From contig CAIIXF020000005.1 of the NCBI GenBank assembly GCA_903813345.2, positions 27,595,375 through 27,659,374 on the forward strand: DNA of 64,000 bases, given 5' to 3'. The DNA is from Owenia fusiformis (taxonomy: Eukaryota > Annelida > Polychaeta > Sabellida > Oweniidae). A program made the position numbers and the translations under genes. The notes beneath the pieces are model-generated. The model was not told where the DNA came from, searched no databases, and saw only the letters and a program-made list of their open reading frames with translations. Shown here in pieces: positions 34,336-45,957 of this stretch; position 1 is the stretch's first letter; the number at the start of each line of letters is the position of its first letter.

Positions 34336-35380
34336 GGGGCTTGGAATATATGGAAATATAGGTCGATTAGACCTTGATATAAGTCAAATAATGGTACAAG
34401 GGTATGCATGGAGTTGTTCTTCACTTGATAAGGTAAGAATAAAAGTAGTTTTATGACAAATTTAAGAGAAAAAAGTATTTTTTCTAGAATTTTTTCTGAC
34501 GCCATGTTGCTTTCTGAAAACAAAAATCTCTCAACTTTCTATCAGCATTTCCAACACTGGTCTTTGTTATTACAAAAACAAAAGTTGTTGTATGTGTTCA
34601 TCTTAATATCATTTATATGAGATGTTAACAACAATTCTAAAGATTCAACTGTCTTGTCAAAGATGACCCAGGCCCTACAGATTTTCTTCAATCAATGGCC
34701 AAAGGCCAGATATCAGTTGGTAGTGGTAGCCAGCAGTTAGACTATATCCTCTGGTCTGATTCCGACATAGACTAGGCAGCCAGTGTACATGTAAGTCAGA
34801 GAGTAAGTCTAGTAGTAGTACTAAGGAAAATTTATGTATATGTAGACTGAGCAATAAAAAGTACATGACTTTGAACCCATGCACAGTAGTCTATAAGTAA
34901 ATTCAATAATTCTAGAACAGAAAATTTGTGCATTATGATTTTACATCTTCAGCATTCAGCTGAGAAGATATCTCTCTAGACTAGGCACAATACCTTGTTC
35001 TGAAGGCATCTGGATGAGAAACGAGAGCAGCTATAGCTATTCTGCCATCAACTGAATATTTAGGGGAAAATACAGAAGCTAGCTGCTGTCGATCAAGTCA
35101 GTTAAATGTTAAACACATGCGTGTCACCTGTGATCCCAACATCTCAGTTTTATACATACATTATGACATGGGCTTTCAACTAGATGATTATGAGAGTGCT
35201 TTAAAGCTCAAATATTGTTATATATCATTTTACTACGGAGACCACGACCACTTCCAAGTCAAGATTGTCCATTCATGAGTGCCTTGATAAGATCTACATG
35301 TACATTCTCATTCATTAAGTCATCATTCTTTTAAATAATTCAGTATTAGTGTATCCTAATCATGCAATGTTCACTTTCAG
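34336..35380. other. Intergenic stretch
   Basis: No gene or repeat recognised. On the plus strand near 35381 a TTTCAG acceptor opens a short frame, annotated separately. Confidence 0.4.
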
Positions 35381-35381
35381 G

Positions 35382-35458
35382 ATTACAAGTCGCCATCAAA
35401 GTGCTGTACAAAATCTGATCCAAATGATGCTGAAATAGTGAAAGGCTGTGTGAAAGTG
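35382..35458 (+). CDS. Possible short exon with CC...GC cysteine pattern
   Basis: After ACTTTCAG the frame reads about 25 residues with SKCCTKSDP and VKGCVK, ending at a GTGTAAGC donor-like word. The P-S-x-CC...GC spacing is faintly like a tetraspanin large loop, but no other tetraspanin exon was found. It may be an exon of the Ulp1/PHD gene downstream, an exon of a lost gene, or chance. Confidence 0.2.
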
Positions 35459-35849
35459 TAAGCTTGCCTCCACCCAAGCTTCTACAAGACTAGAATCATC
35501 ATCAGGTTTGATATTAATGTTCAAATAATTATTGTCACTAGTTCCAGATATAAACTAAAAGAAATTATCAGTATCTATGTAAATTGTTCTAATAATGGAT
35601 TTCATTTGATTGAACAGATTTACTCAATATTTTATTATAAGTTTATAGTCAAATTGTTTTTTTGCTCTTGTAAATGCTGATATATGCCTAATGGTGTCAT
35701 TTGCTTGAATTACACCAGAAAAAACACAAAAGGGCTTTAGTGGAAAGGGCTATCGCCATCCTGATTACACCAACATATCTGAAGCGCCATAGGAATTGCA
35801 CCTGTCATTTCTAAAACGCCTTTCGTGCACTTTTAACTTTGTAGATATG

Positions 35850-36067
35850 GTGAATATCCAGCAGATGTGTACATCTTCAATAAATGTATTCTTTTAGCAT
35901 CTACAGTAAGAGAAAATGTAATCGAGACTTTTGCCAGTGATGTGAACTTAGTTACAGTTTTTGAGATAAAATTTGATGACCTACTGCATTTTTATGGGTC
36001 CCATCCATCATTTCCTATATTTTTGCGGTGGCCAAAATGTGTAGCATTCAAAATACGTCTTATTTAG
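35850..36067 (+). CDS. Possible upstream exon of the Ulp1/PHD gene
   Basis: An open frame after the acceptor-like AACTTTGTAG. It contains PADVYIFNKCILLAS, then VTVFEIKFDDLLHFYGSHPS and FPIFLRWPKC. The hydrophobic and tryptophan pattern is protein-like and faintly resembles the segment before the protease in SENP6/7-type proteins. A second open exon-like segment, 36427-36538 (PEEQCNVLD, DEQWFVLTHLNQ), has TTTCAG and GTAGGA borders, but its phase does not fit the next exon. The gene model is therefore incomplete. Confidence 0.3.
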
Positions 36068-36589
36068 TTTAGGGCAAATTGGTAAGAACCGGGGAAAGGG
36101 GTTTTACAAAAACCAATCGTTATTACACTACACTCTAAAGTGCCTAATGATTTAAGGCATTTTTAGTGACTAGGGTCCTTGGAGTTTTGGAAAAGCAGTT
36201 TTGTAAAATGTTAATAGGTTAATAAAATGCATTGTGTAATTCCAGCAATTGTGTATAACATGTAGCTTAGCTTTTTATTATGTATATTTTGTAATAATCA
36301 TAATATAATATGTTTAATGATAATTTGTGAGTATGCACCTAAAAGTATCATTACTATCTTTGTCAAAATATAACCCAGTGGTCGAAACCTTTTCAAACAG
36401 ACATGTTGAGTTTTCTGTTATTTCAGCCAGAAGAGCAATGCAATGTTTTGGACACCACAACAAAGAACAAGAAAGATGAACAGTGGTTTGTGCTGACTCA
36501 TTTAAACCAGACAACAATAGTCTCAAAAATAACTAGAGGTAGGATATAATATAATCCTTTGATGTCATCAAACATAAGCAAGTTAACAA

Positions 36590-37335
36590 AAATAAAGAAA
36601 ATCATTTTTCAACTTCAATTTCTTTTTTTTCCTGGTCAAGAAAGGTATTATAAAAAGGATTTCAAAAACAATATTTAGTTTGGAAGATGTAACTTCAAGA
36701 AAATCAATTTTAGGGATCGGTCCTACTGAAATCAATGTAAAATATTCAAAACAGAAAAAACGGCTCTTACCCAAAATCATTTACTGGCTTTATTTATGAC
36801 ATTCTAATGTTCTTTCCTTGTAATATACAACATGGCGCACTCTTTTGAAAAAAATCACTAAATTATTCCATAAATTCAACATTTTATGGTTATTTGCGTT
36901 TGATGGTTTGGTGAGCCTCTTTAGCCTACAGAATGCTAATGCAGTTGGAGTGAAATATAACAAAAATAAAAAAATCATTTTTCAACTTTGATTTTCCTTT
37001 TTCTTTGTTAAGAAAGGTATTATAAAATTTGATTTCAAAAACAATATACAATTTGGAAGATGCAGCTTAGAGAAAATCAATTTTAGGGATCGGTCCTACT
37101 GAAATCAATGTAAAATATTCAAAACAGAAAAAACGGCTCTAACCCAAAATCATTCGCTGGCTTTATTTATGACATTCTAATGTTCTTTCCTTGTAATATA
37201 CAACATGGCGCACTCTTTTGAAAAAAATCACTAAATTATTCCTTGATTTCAACATTTTACGGTTATTTGCGTTTGATGGTTTGGTGAGCCTCTGTAGCCT
37301 ATAGAATGCTAATCCAGTTGGAGTGAAATATACCA
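36590..37335. repeat. ~375-bp tandem duplication
   Basis: Two head-to-tail copies (about 36590-36965 and 36966-37335) share AGGGATCGGTCCTACTGAAA, TTCTTTCCTTGTAATATAC, AACATGGCGCACTCTTTTG and GGTTTGGTGAGCCTCT. They differ by scattered substitutions. The second copy ends right at the Ulp1-like coding segment, so the duplication may have copied an intron. Confidence 0.85.
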
Positions 37336-38095
37336 CCTTGAGCTCATTCAAAATGCTAAAGGTTGGTTAGATGATACTATTGTCACTGCAGCCCAGAATA
37401 TTCTAGCTGAACAGTTTCCAAATATAAATGGGTTTCAACTATGCACTCGTGTTCCAATGTATGTTAAAAAAGAAAAAATTTTCAAAACGGGATCACCTAT
37501 GGTCCCATGTTCTGGTTTGACTGGTCAAATTCATCATGATGGGGACGTTCATTGGGTGGCTTCAGTTAGAGATTCTCTGGGCAAGGTGTACTTCTTAGAT
37601 AGCTTAGGAAATAAGGATATAAGTAGCAAGCTAGAGATTCAATTAGTACAGATATATAAAGTTCATGAGCAGAAGCAACTAGAAATTTTAGTGCCAAAAG
37701 TTCAAAATCAAATGAATGGTCATGATTGTGGTGTTTTTGCAATAGCATTTTTGACTGAATTTTGCTTTAATGGCTTCAATGGTACAACTAGGCTTGAATT
37801 TGAAGTAGCTGAATTGAGACCTCATTTGATCAAGTGTTTAGAAGAAAAAAAATTTTCTGCATTTCCAAAATGTCATTTAGGAAAGTCCAAGTTCAGGAAA
37901 GTTGTAAAACCGACAAAGGTTCAAATTAGTTGCTTCTGCCCATGTAATCAAGCAGATGTAGTTCAGGATATGATTGGATGTGAGTTTCAGAATAAGGGCA
38001 GAGATTCATGTGATTCATGGTACAATAAGCAGTGCTCTGAATTAAAGAGAGTTTCAAAGAAGATGTATTGTCCTAAACATGTAGACAGCAAGTAG
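37313..38095 (+). CDS. Ulp1-like cysteine protease plus PHD-type zinc finger
   Basis: An open frame of about 260 codons; conserved-looking sequence begins before the first ATG (37457), so it is probably an internal-to-last exon with acceptor near 37317. The N-part (AKGWLDDTIVTAAQNIL) is the usual lead-in of C48/Ulp1-type proteases. HWV (in GDVHWVAS) supplies the histidine, LDSLGN the aspartate, and Q-N-Q-MNGHDCGVFAIAF the oxyanion glutamine and nucleophile cysteine; all four are present. The C-terminal part has CFCPCNQ...MIGCEF...CDSWYNKQC...YCPKH, a PHD-like Cys/His pattern. Such Ulp1-PHD proteins are, from memory, multi-copy and probably transposon-derived in invertebrate genomes. Activity and whether the gene is whole are unknown. 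Confidence 0.65.
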   Translation, partial: SSWSEIYHLELIQNAKGWLDDTIVTAAQNILAEQFPNINGFQLCTRVPMYVKKEKIFKTGSPMVPCSGLTGQIHHDGDVHWVASVRDSLGKVYFLDSLGNKDISSKLEIQLVQIYKVHEQKQLEILVPKVQNQMNGHDCGVFAIAFLTEFCFNGFNGTTRLEFEVAELRPHLIKCLEEKKFSAFPKCHLGKSKFRKVVKPTKVQISCFCPCNQADVVQDMIGCEFQNKGRDSCDSWYNKQCSELKRVSKKMYCPKHVDSK

Positions 38096-38343
38096 TTGTA
38101 AGTCTTATAAATTGTTTTAAAGGCCCTATTTTGACAATTTCATATAATTACTTTTCATTTATTTTTTAAATTTTTGCTTATTAAAACATAATGGTATGTA
38201 CAATCACATTTTTTCATTATATAAACAAAGAATTTACATTAATACCCTCTTTATTTTGTGGAAATCTAAATTACTCCAAATTATCATAGGGCCTTTAACT
38301 AACAAGAGTTAGTAAATCTGTAATGTAATAGTTTTGACAGCTT

Positions 38344-38630
38344 AGAGTAGAAGTAAAATATGAGCATACTGAGCCTTAGTGCCTTTGTGGTATCTCATGA
38401 TTGAAATGCTTTAATATAGGTACATTTATAAGATCAGATAGGCAAGTCAGTTTAATAGAGTAGAAGTAAAATATGAGCATACTGAGCCTTAGTGCCTTTG
38501 TGGTATCTCATGATTGAAATGCTTTAATATAGGTACATTTATAATAGATGTAAAATATGAGCATACCGAGCCTTAGTGCCTTTTTGGTATCTCATAGTTA
38601 AAACATTTTATTGTAGATACATGTATAATA
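38344..38630. repeat. ~85-115-bp tandem repeat, three units plus one at 39049
   Basis: Units starting at 38344, 38457 and 38543 share GTAAAATATGAGCATAC, CCTTAGTGCCTTT and GGTATCTCAT. A fourth, partial unit lies at 39049-39115 after an intervening MITE region. It lies in the 3' flank of the Ulp1-like gene. Confidence 0.85.
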
Positions 38631-38890
38631 TTAGTTGTGCAACTCGAAGTATCAGCAGTGATCTCTCCAGGATTTTTTCTCAAGTGGGTGCAAAATTCTC
38701 ATTTTCACAATTCAGCCCAAAGTCAAAATATACCAATTTTTAATGATTTTTCTCATTTTCAAGGGGGTGCAAATGGATTTTCAGGTGGGTGTAAGCCTAT
38801 TTCAAAAAATCTCAGGTGGGTGCTGCATCCAGTTGCTTTAATGCTGGGGAGATCACTGGTCAGTAAATCTAGGGGATAGAGGTCCATGTA

Positions 38891-39033
38891 CTGTACTTCT
38901 ACTTAATTTGGCAACTGTTTTAATTTTGTGTGTCCACCAATATTTCATATTTCAATCGTAAAGTATGGTATATACATTTCAATATAGCAAGTCTGCCAAA
39001 TTAAGTAGAGCACCAAATTAAGTAGAAGTACAG
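38891..39033. mobile_element. 143-bp TA-flanked MITE
   Basis: Ends CTGTACTTCTACTTAATTTGG and CCAAATTAAGTAGAAGTACAG, with TA at 38889-38890 and 39034-39035. Mariner-like target. It sits between units of the local tandem repeat. Confidence 0.75.
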
Positions 39034-39115
39034 TATATACATTTTGACAGAGTAGAAGTAAAATATGAGCATACTGAGCCTCTGTGCCTTTTGGTAGCTC
39101 ATCATTGTATTTATA

Positions 39116-40559
39116 GGTTTATTTATGATTTCTAATGATAGGTGTCCAAATATTGACAAATGTAAAATATCGTATTTAATTTAATATGGGCAGGGTATTT
39201 GTCAAATTCATTGGTGAATATTGTTGATTTTCAAAGTTCAAAAGATTTGTCAACATTTGGACATGTCCCCTAATGCTCATATTTTCTGTATTTTTCCATT
39301 GTACATAATTGTATTTTACTAAAGAGTATATGTGAATATAAGGAGTGTTGTGTTTTAAGGGTCAGACCATTATATCTTGCAGAACTTTAATTCTTTAAAT
39401 TAAAATGGAAAAGTGAGTAAAATGCAGATTTATGATATTCTTCTAGAGCTGCAAAGAATAATGGTCTTACTTAACCAACGAAAAATTTAAATTTGTGTAA
39501 AGTCTACCCTGTGAATCTATTAGCAATACCATGTACAGTACACATGTACTTAAAAAAATATGTAATTTAGTCTTTTCGATCAATTTTGAACTTATAGGGA
39601 CGTATAGGTCAAATATCTAGATATTCCAACAATCAGAATTAGTTATATATGGGGACACAGTCAGTCATTAGTTTCTGGCAGCAAACATTGATTTTTATTT
39701 AGATTTTTAAAAAAGTTATGTTATTTAATTATATTTTTGAGGGGGAAATCTAAAGAGATTTGGGAATTAGATAGTTGACCTGGTTCATTATTTAGTGCGA
39801 GTTCAGCTGATGAGATCTGGATTGATCGAAAGAAAAACCTGATGACAATTAATTGATGAATTTAAGAATACTCTACAAATACTCAGAGTTTAGTTGATCT
39901 TGATAAATTATAAACATATTTCAAAACTAATCATCAGGTTTTTCTCCTGAACATCACTGCATGTTACATAGCTCCACAAATCATGCCACTATCTGGTAAG
40001 TTATTATTTTACAATATCAATATATACCATTGGGCATATGAATAACAAATGGCTACAATTAATTAAAACTTTAACTTAAATCTTCATAAATAAGTAAGAT
40101 TTTTAATAGGGGATTATTTTCAAATAACAGTAAAAAGAACTCCATTTAGTAATCATTTCATAGGGAGATGGAGGGGTATCCCGTGTAAAAAAAACTTTAT
40201 GATTGGAATTACACATAATTTGTGTCTTAATACTGTAATTGCAGGATGGATACAGAGTTATGAGAAGGTCGCAGGTAAACTGTTCTCCACTTTAATGCTG
40301 CCGTAACATCTTGCTCCATCTGGCCCTGGCACAGGGTGTATGAGATATATACAACAAACTATGACTACCACCAGCAATACCCTGTTGCCATCTCTCATAG
40401 TCCTTATTCCAGGTGTGGACGGTCCTATGTAAAAACAGCTGTACCTTGATCTGCAGATAAAACTTATTAGTGAGAATTTTGCTGCATCTGATCAACCATA
40501 ACCACTCAGTGTTGGATTGTTAATATATGAAGTGAACTATTTTAGCAATAATGAGTTAA
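39116..40559. other. Intergenic AT-rich stretch
   Basis: No gene or clear repeat seen. Confidence 0.4.
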
Positions 40560-40569
40560 AGTCTGGATT

Positions 40570-42237
40570 AGGGTGGCTCAAAATAAATTTTTTTTGGAAA
40601 TTTTATGCTCCCTACGTGAATCGAGTTGCATTTTGGGGTAAATATCACCTGTGATTTTTTTCAAATTTTTTAGTCAACTTTTAGGGGTCCCCCACAGCCT
40701 TTGAAGTTTGCCCATAGGCTTAACATTAGTGGGCGTCGCCCAAAATCGTACTTTATAGAAGCTTTTTTTCTAGTGATTTATTTATGTTGTTTCAAGAAAA
40801 CCAACATTGTATATGATATGATTAGATGTTTAAATCATCAAATTACTCTGTTTCATCATGAGAACTTATATAAAAGGTTATACTTACAATATCCTCTTAA
40901 AACAATATCAGGTACATTCGACCAGTATGATTATTTGAACAAGTTTAGTTTTAGAGAATCATGTATCATATATGATTTGGTATTGTCATTATAATGGTTT
41001 AAACTGTAAAAGGTATATTCATTCTTGACATTTGATGTTTTATACATGGTTCAGATCAGTTTTTATTATATGTGACACTCTTCCTCTATGATCTGAGCGT
41101 ACAACACATACATTGTCATGATGCGCCGCATCATGGGTCATTTGAGAGCATTCCTGTACCAGCTTCACTGCTTGTTCAGCTGGATCATTAACAGAATGCA
41201 GGTCTTGACAGAAATTCTATCAACAGTACAACCCTGATATAGCAAATGCAGCTCTTCGCTGTGTAAGAAGGCATCTATGGTACCTCTGCCCTGAATTAGT
41301 TATTTTGTCCCTATTCGACGAATACACTGCCAGAGAGGAGAAGCAGGAGCTTGCTACAGCACTGCTCAACATCCCACAGCCTGTACAATTTGCAACTGGC
41401 AAACCAGGACAGCCTGACTTCAACCCAGTTGCTGCTCACTTAGGCAATGTTAAACCATCACTAGTAATATTTGTAACTGAAATCTAATGGCTTTTATTTC
41501 ACCTCCTGGAATCAGATCCAATTATATGGCTTCATGAGAATCCAGTTGCATGGCATACATATCCAACTTATGTTCAAACCCAGAATTTCTGTCAAGACCT
41601 GCATTCTGTTAATGATCCAGCTGAATGAGCAGTGAAGCTGGTACAGGAATGCTCTCAAATGATCCGTGACGCGGCGCATCGTGACAATGTACATGTATGT
41701 GTTGTACGCTCAGATCATAGAGGAAGAGTGTCACATATAAGAAAAGCTGATCTGAACCATGTTTAAAACATAAAATGTCAAGAATGAATATACCTTTTAC
41801 AGTTAAAACCATTATAATGACAATACCAAATCATATATGAGACATGATTCTCTAAAACTGTACTTGTTCAAATAATTATACTGGTCGAATGTACCTGATA
41901 TTTTGTTAATAGGATATTGTAAGTATAACCTTTTATATAAGTTCACATGATAAAACAGAGTAATTTGATGATTTAAACATCTAATCATATCATATACAAT
42001 GTTGGTTTTCTTCAAACAACATAAATAAATCACTAGAACAAAAAGCTTCTACAAAGTATGATTTCGGGCGACGCCCACTAATGTTAAGCCTATGGGCAAA
42101 CTTCAAAGACTGTGGGGGACCCCTAAAAGTTGACTAAAAAATTTGAAAAAAATCACAGGTGATATTTACCCCAAAATGCAACTCGATTCACGTAGGGAGC
42201 ATAACATTTCCAAAAAAAAATTATTTTGAGCCACCCT
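40570..42237. mobile_element. Long-inverted-repeat (MULE-like) element with 10-bp target duplication
   Basis: A 1668-bp unit with ends AGGGTGGCTCAAAATAA and TTATTTTGAGCCACCCT, flanked by the exact 10-bp repeat AGTCTGGATT (40560-40569 and 42238-42247). The arms are about 650 bp each and highly similar; the centre (about 41221-41586) is single copy. Long arms plus a 9-11-bp duplication suit Mutator-like elements. The right arm and centre carry a broken protein-coding segment (41230-41766) whose 3' half is also present, inverted, in the left arm. Confidence 0.85.
41230..41766 (+). pseudogene. Broken fragment of a repetitive invertebrate protein family
   Basis: The plus-strand frame 41230-41487 reads a segment with HLWYLCPELVILSLFDEYT. 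After a frameshift a second block runs to 41766 with HSVNDPAE-stop-AVKLVQECSQ and RVSHIRKADL. A left-arm copy of the second block (about 41041-41218, minus strand) has a sense codon where the right arm has TGA. The motifs LWYLxxELVxLxLFD and NDxAExxxxLV recall an uncharacterised family, abundant in cnidarian and arthropod genomes as I remember it. Function unknown. Frameshift and stop mark it as dead. Confidence 0.6.
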
Positions 42238-42519
42238 AGTCTGGATTACATCAGAGATTATTATGAATGTACTACGTCATGGATTGTATTCTGCATTGTG
42301 GATTACATGCACGTAGTACATCCTGAGTTATATAGTGCATCATGGATGATATACTTCAAGCTATGAATTATGACTGACTACCTCATCCTCCAACATATAG
42401 ATTAGGGAGAATGACATTAGTCCCTGTAATGAACTGTAGAGCTAAGCTTGAAGTTTGCAAAATTTCAAACTTGCACTGCTATATGGTATCTGTAGTTATA
42501 AAAAGAGGATCTACTGCTA

Positions 42520-43740
42520 TTGATGCATCATGTTGTTACTTTGTGAAATAATTGACTTGTAGTTTTGTTATGTCACCACCAAAAAGTGGTGACATATTCT
42601 GTTTTTTGACGGCGGTTGGTGGTTGGCAATCAGCATCTGTAACAAATTCTTACAACTTCCAATAACTTAACAAATACTGTTAAGAACGACTTCAATTTTT
42701 TTCAAAATCATCTACAAGTTTTCAGAAGTTCTGACTTTCAAAAAAAGGTCAAAAGGTATTTTTTCAACTTGCTCCAAATTGACCAATTTATTTTTTCAAA
42801 TTTCATCTACAACTTCTCAGAAATTCAAATCTGACTTAAGATGGAACTTATAATATTGTAACTAGGTGGGTGACATGTTGTCAATTCAATTTCTTATGTC
42901 ATTATTTTGTGAAATAATTGACTCTTACTTTTCTTGGCATACTTGTTAGGGGAAAACAAAAAATTTCAATATTGTCATTGATATCATGCTTAGACTGGTT
43001 TAATCTTTAATGTCTAATTATTATGTACATGAAACCATGTCGTTTAAATATTTAATGTTTTATGTCATTATTTTGTGAAATAATTGACTTGTAGTTTTGT
43101 TGGCGTCTTGCTAAGGGTAGAGGAAAACGCAAATTCAATAATGTAAATTTCAATCATGCCCAGACTGGTTTAATCTTTAATGTCAAATATATTATGTACA
43201 TGAAACCATGTCGTTTAAATATTTAATGTTTTATGTCATTATTTTGTGAAATAATTGACTTGTAGTTTTGTTGGCGTCTTGCTAAGGGTAGGGGAAAACG
43301 CAAATTCAATAATGTAAATTTCAATCATGCCCAGACTGGTTTAATCTTTAATGTCAAATATATTATGTACATGAAACCATGTCGTTTAAATATTTAATGT
43401 TTTATGTCATTATTTTGTGAAATAATTGACTTGTAGTTTTGTTGGCGTCTTGCTAAGGGTAGGGGAAAATGCAGTTTTATTATTGTCATTGAAATCATGC
43501 TTAGAATGTTTCGATCTTCAATATATCTAATATTATGTGTACATGAAACTATGCTGTTCAGTCATTCAATGTTTATTTCATTATTTTGTATTTATAATTG
43601 ACTTGTAGATTTGTGGGCATCTTATACATCTTAAACAAAAATTCAAAAATATTAATGTTAATTATTCTCAGACTGGTTTAATTGTTAACATCTAATTATT
43701 ATGTACATGAAACTATGTTTTATTTCATTATTTTTTTATC
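42520..43740. repeat. 171-bp satellite array
   Basis: TATGTCATTATTTTGTGAAA starts at 42895, 43061, 43232 and 43403: a period of 166, then exactly 171 and 171. Each unit carries ATAATTGACTTGTAGTTTTG, GGCGTCTTGCTAAGGG and ATGAAACCATG. Diverged units flank the core on both sides, and the first one is interrupted by a hairpin MITE at 42570. Confidence 0.9.
42570..42656 (-). mobile_element. Hairpin MITE family A, reversed copy inside the satellite
   Basis: ATGTCACCACCAAAAAGTGG-TGACAT hairpin first, then GGCGGTTGG and TCTGTAACAAATT: family A in reverse orientation. It interrupts TTGTAGTTTTGTT of a satellite unit, so it arrived after the array formed. Confidence 0.75.
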
Positions 43741-44064
43741 ATTTAAAAATACATGTGGAATGTTGAAAACAAGTTGTCCTAATAAAGTTCATTTATACAC
43801 ACAAAAAGATTTTGAGTCAATTGTTCTTAGGAAAGAGTAATGGTTTCGGCCAACAAACCACTGCATGCCAAATTTTTGTGAATCCTTCCTTCCCTGTGAA
43901 TTTCATTTTACATCTTTCATCTTGCTTAAAGTGCACTTGATCAATTTTTAACATACAGGGTGTCCCAAAATATTTGCACTCTGTTTATGTTCTGTTATTT
44001 TTTCCAATATTTATTATATTTTGTCCATTCTCCATACTTAATACATGATGAACAATTGACTAGA

Positions 44065-44512
44065 TGTAAGTAGAAATACTTTGATTTAGGTCATTAAATA
44101 TTCATAATTCAGTCAAAGTGATGTCTGAAATCTACATGTAAAAGTACATCTATAAATATGGTTTTGAAAATTGCTTATCAACTTTGAAAATTTAATCTAT
44201 GGGAAAAATGTGATTTCTTGTTCGAGGAGATTCCCCATATAGGCCCCATGATTATATATAACCACAAAAAGTGAAATATCTTTTCTTGTAATGGACGGAT
44301 AATATTTTCTTTTATTAGACATATTTTAATTGGCATAACTATTAGATACATGTACATGTACATAAGGGTGATATGAAAATTGAACCACTAAAACTGATAA
44401 TATTTACATTAAAGGGAACTTTGTTCTGTACCGCCATCTGACCCGAATGAGCCACTTGATGGTGAAACTATACTAGTAACTTCCCACTCGCATCTGAGTT
44501 ATTAAAGTTTTC
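44065..44512 (-). repeat. Dispersed repeat, partner of 15466-15900
   Basis: Inverted copy of the repeat at 15466. Shared features include GAACTTTGTTCTGTACC / matching complement, CCATCTGACCCGAATGAGCC and CACTCGCATCTGAGTTATT. Confidence 0.7.
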
Positions 44513-44654
44513 TGTATTGTGATTACATCAACTGTTTCATATCATATGTATAACTTTGCCCAAGTTGCTTTCATTTAGAATGTAATTGATTCTAATTAAA
44601 GAATATCAGGAAGGTACATGTACTTCGATGAAAAACTTTGAAGCTATAGTTTAA

Positions 44655-44757
44655 GAGGTGCCATTTCAACCAGGGACATGGCCAGGTTCAAGAATTACAT
44701 GTAGGTACAGGTGAGGCAACGGGCAAGGCAAACTGGGCTTGTTTGAAATAACACCTG
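44655..44757. repeat. Short inverted repeat, MITE-like
   Basis: GAGGTGCCATTTCAACCAGG is inverted imperfectly as CTTGTTTGAAATAACACCTG. Target duplication not clear. Confidence 0.4.
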
Positions 44758-45104
44758 GATATATAAATATAAATAATAATGAGACATGTCCTTGCTAGTC
44801 TTACAAGGCCATCTGTATCCAGGATTGTGTTCTACATTGGTTGTTATTTTAGTTGCTGTTTCTTCTGTGAGCAGTCTAACCTAAGTCTCATATGTCTCAT
44901 AACCTCTGATTTTTCAATTTCAATCTTACAGATGTTTTTTTTATATTTGAAGTGAGTAATAGATGTGGCATTGTCAACAGTGTCCATGATTTTGTGAACT
45001 CTATAACATACATGTAGTATCTAATAACATAATATAATAGCAAAGACTTTATTCACCTCTGGCCTCACCTACTATATAGATGTTGACATAATTCAACCAG
45101 GGTA

Positions 45105-45320
45105 GCCCCATTGGTGTGAATCCCAATGGTCTGAATCCCATTGGTCCGAATCTCACTGGTCTGAATCCCAGTTGCCCGAATCGCAATCGCTGAATCCTAA
45201 TCATCCAAATTGTCCGAATCGATCCCATTTGTCCAAATCCGAATCATCCGAGGCCAAATTCCATTGGTTCAAATCTGAATCCAATGGGATTTGGACGATT
45301 GGGATTTGGACAAATGGTGT
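45105..45320. repeat. ~19-bp minisatellite (GGTCTGAATCCCATT)
   Basis: About ten diverged tandem units of the type CATTGGTCTGAATCC, with some units inverted near the right end (GGATTTGGAC). No coding sense. The rest of 44758-46060 shows nothing else except the CACCTAGGTG repeat. Confidence 0.75.
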
Positions 45321-45957
45321 GTAGTCATTCTAACAAAATATATGGATTTTGAACTTTGATTCATTAGACTACTCATGTCATGTGGATAATTGGTATATCC
45401 ATTGGCGAAATGCAATTTGGTGCTATGGGTCTTGGCTGAGACTATCATAAAATTGGAAAGCTTGTGTTACTGTGTTAAAATGAACAATCGCAACATCAAT
45501 GTGGTATTTCTATACAGAATTAGAGTGAAATATAGTACACAGTGACTGGTATAATCGAATCGGAAATGACTCTTATTCTGTATGACTACAAATTTATAAA
45601 TCAGAAGTTGATATATTTTGACCGTCGATTAACCTCATAATGCGACATAATTTCGCAAGAAATACTGGTTCGTGACTTTTGTGGATAATATTTCGGTATT
45701 TTTAGCAAATTTGTTAAGCATATCGTCGTTAACATTATGTATCTGGACCATACACGACCACTCGTAAACCCAAGTGGCGGCCATTTTATTTTTTCTCGTC
45801 GAAGCCCTCTCCTTTAACTCTTTTTTTATGCTATACGATGTCAGACTCGTATTAATTTATCAACCAACGAAAAATTTACAAAACCATTTAAGTTACTGTA
45901 AAGTTTCAAAGAGTTTCCTTCACTAAAACATCGTTAATTACGAGTCTAAAAATCCAG

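Noticed and set aside
35382-35458. Tetraspanin gene based on the CC...GC pattern
   Set aside because: No flanking transmembrane exons; kept only as a low-confidence possible exon.
40701-40994. 97-codon ORF and its partner at 41812-42033
   Set aside because: The same sequence in the two arms of the long inverted repeat; low-complexity hydrophobic product with no family.
43960-44000. Mariner-like end ACAGGGTGTCCCAAAA
   Set aside because: No matching inverted partner within a plausible distance, so not called as an element.
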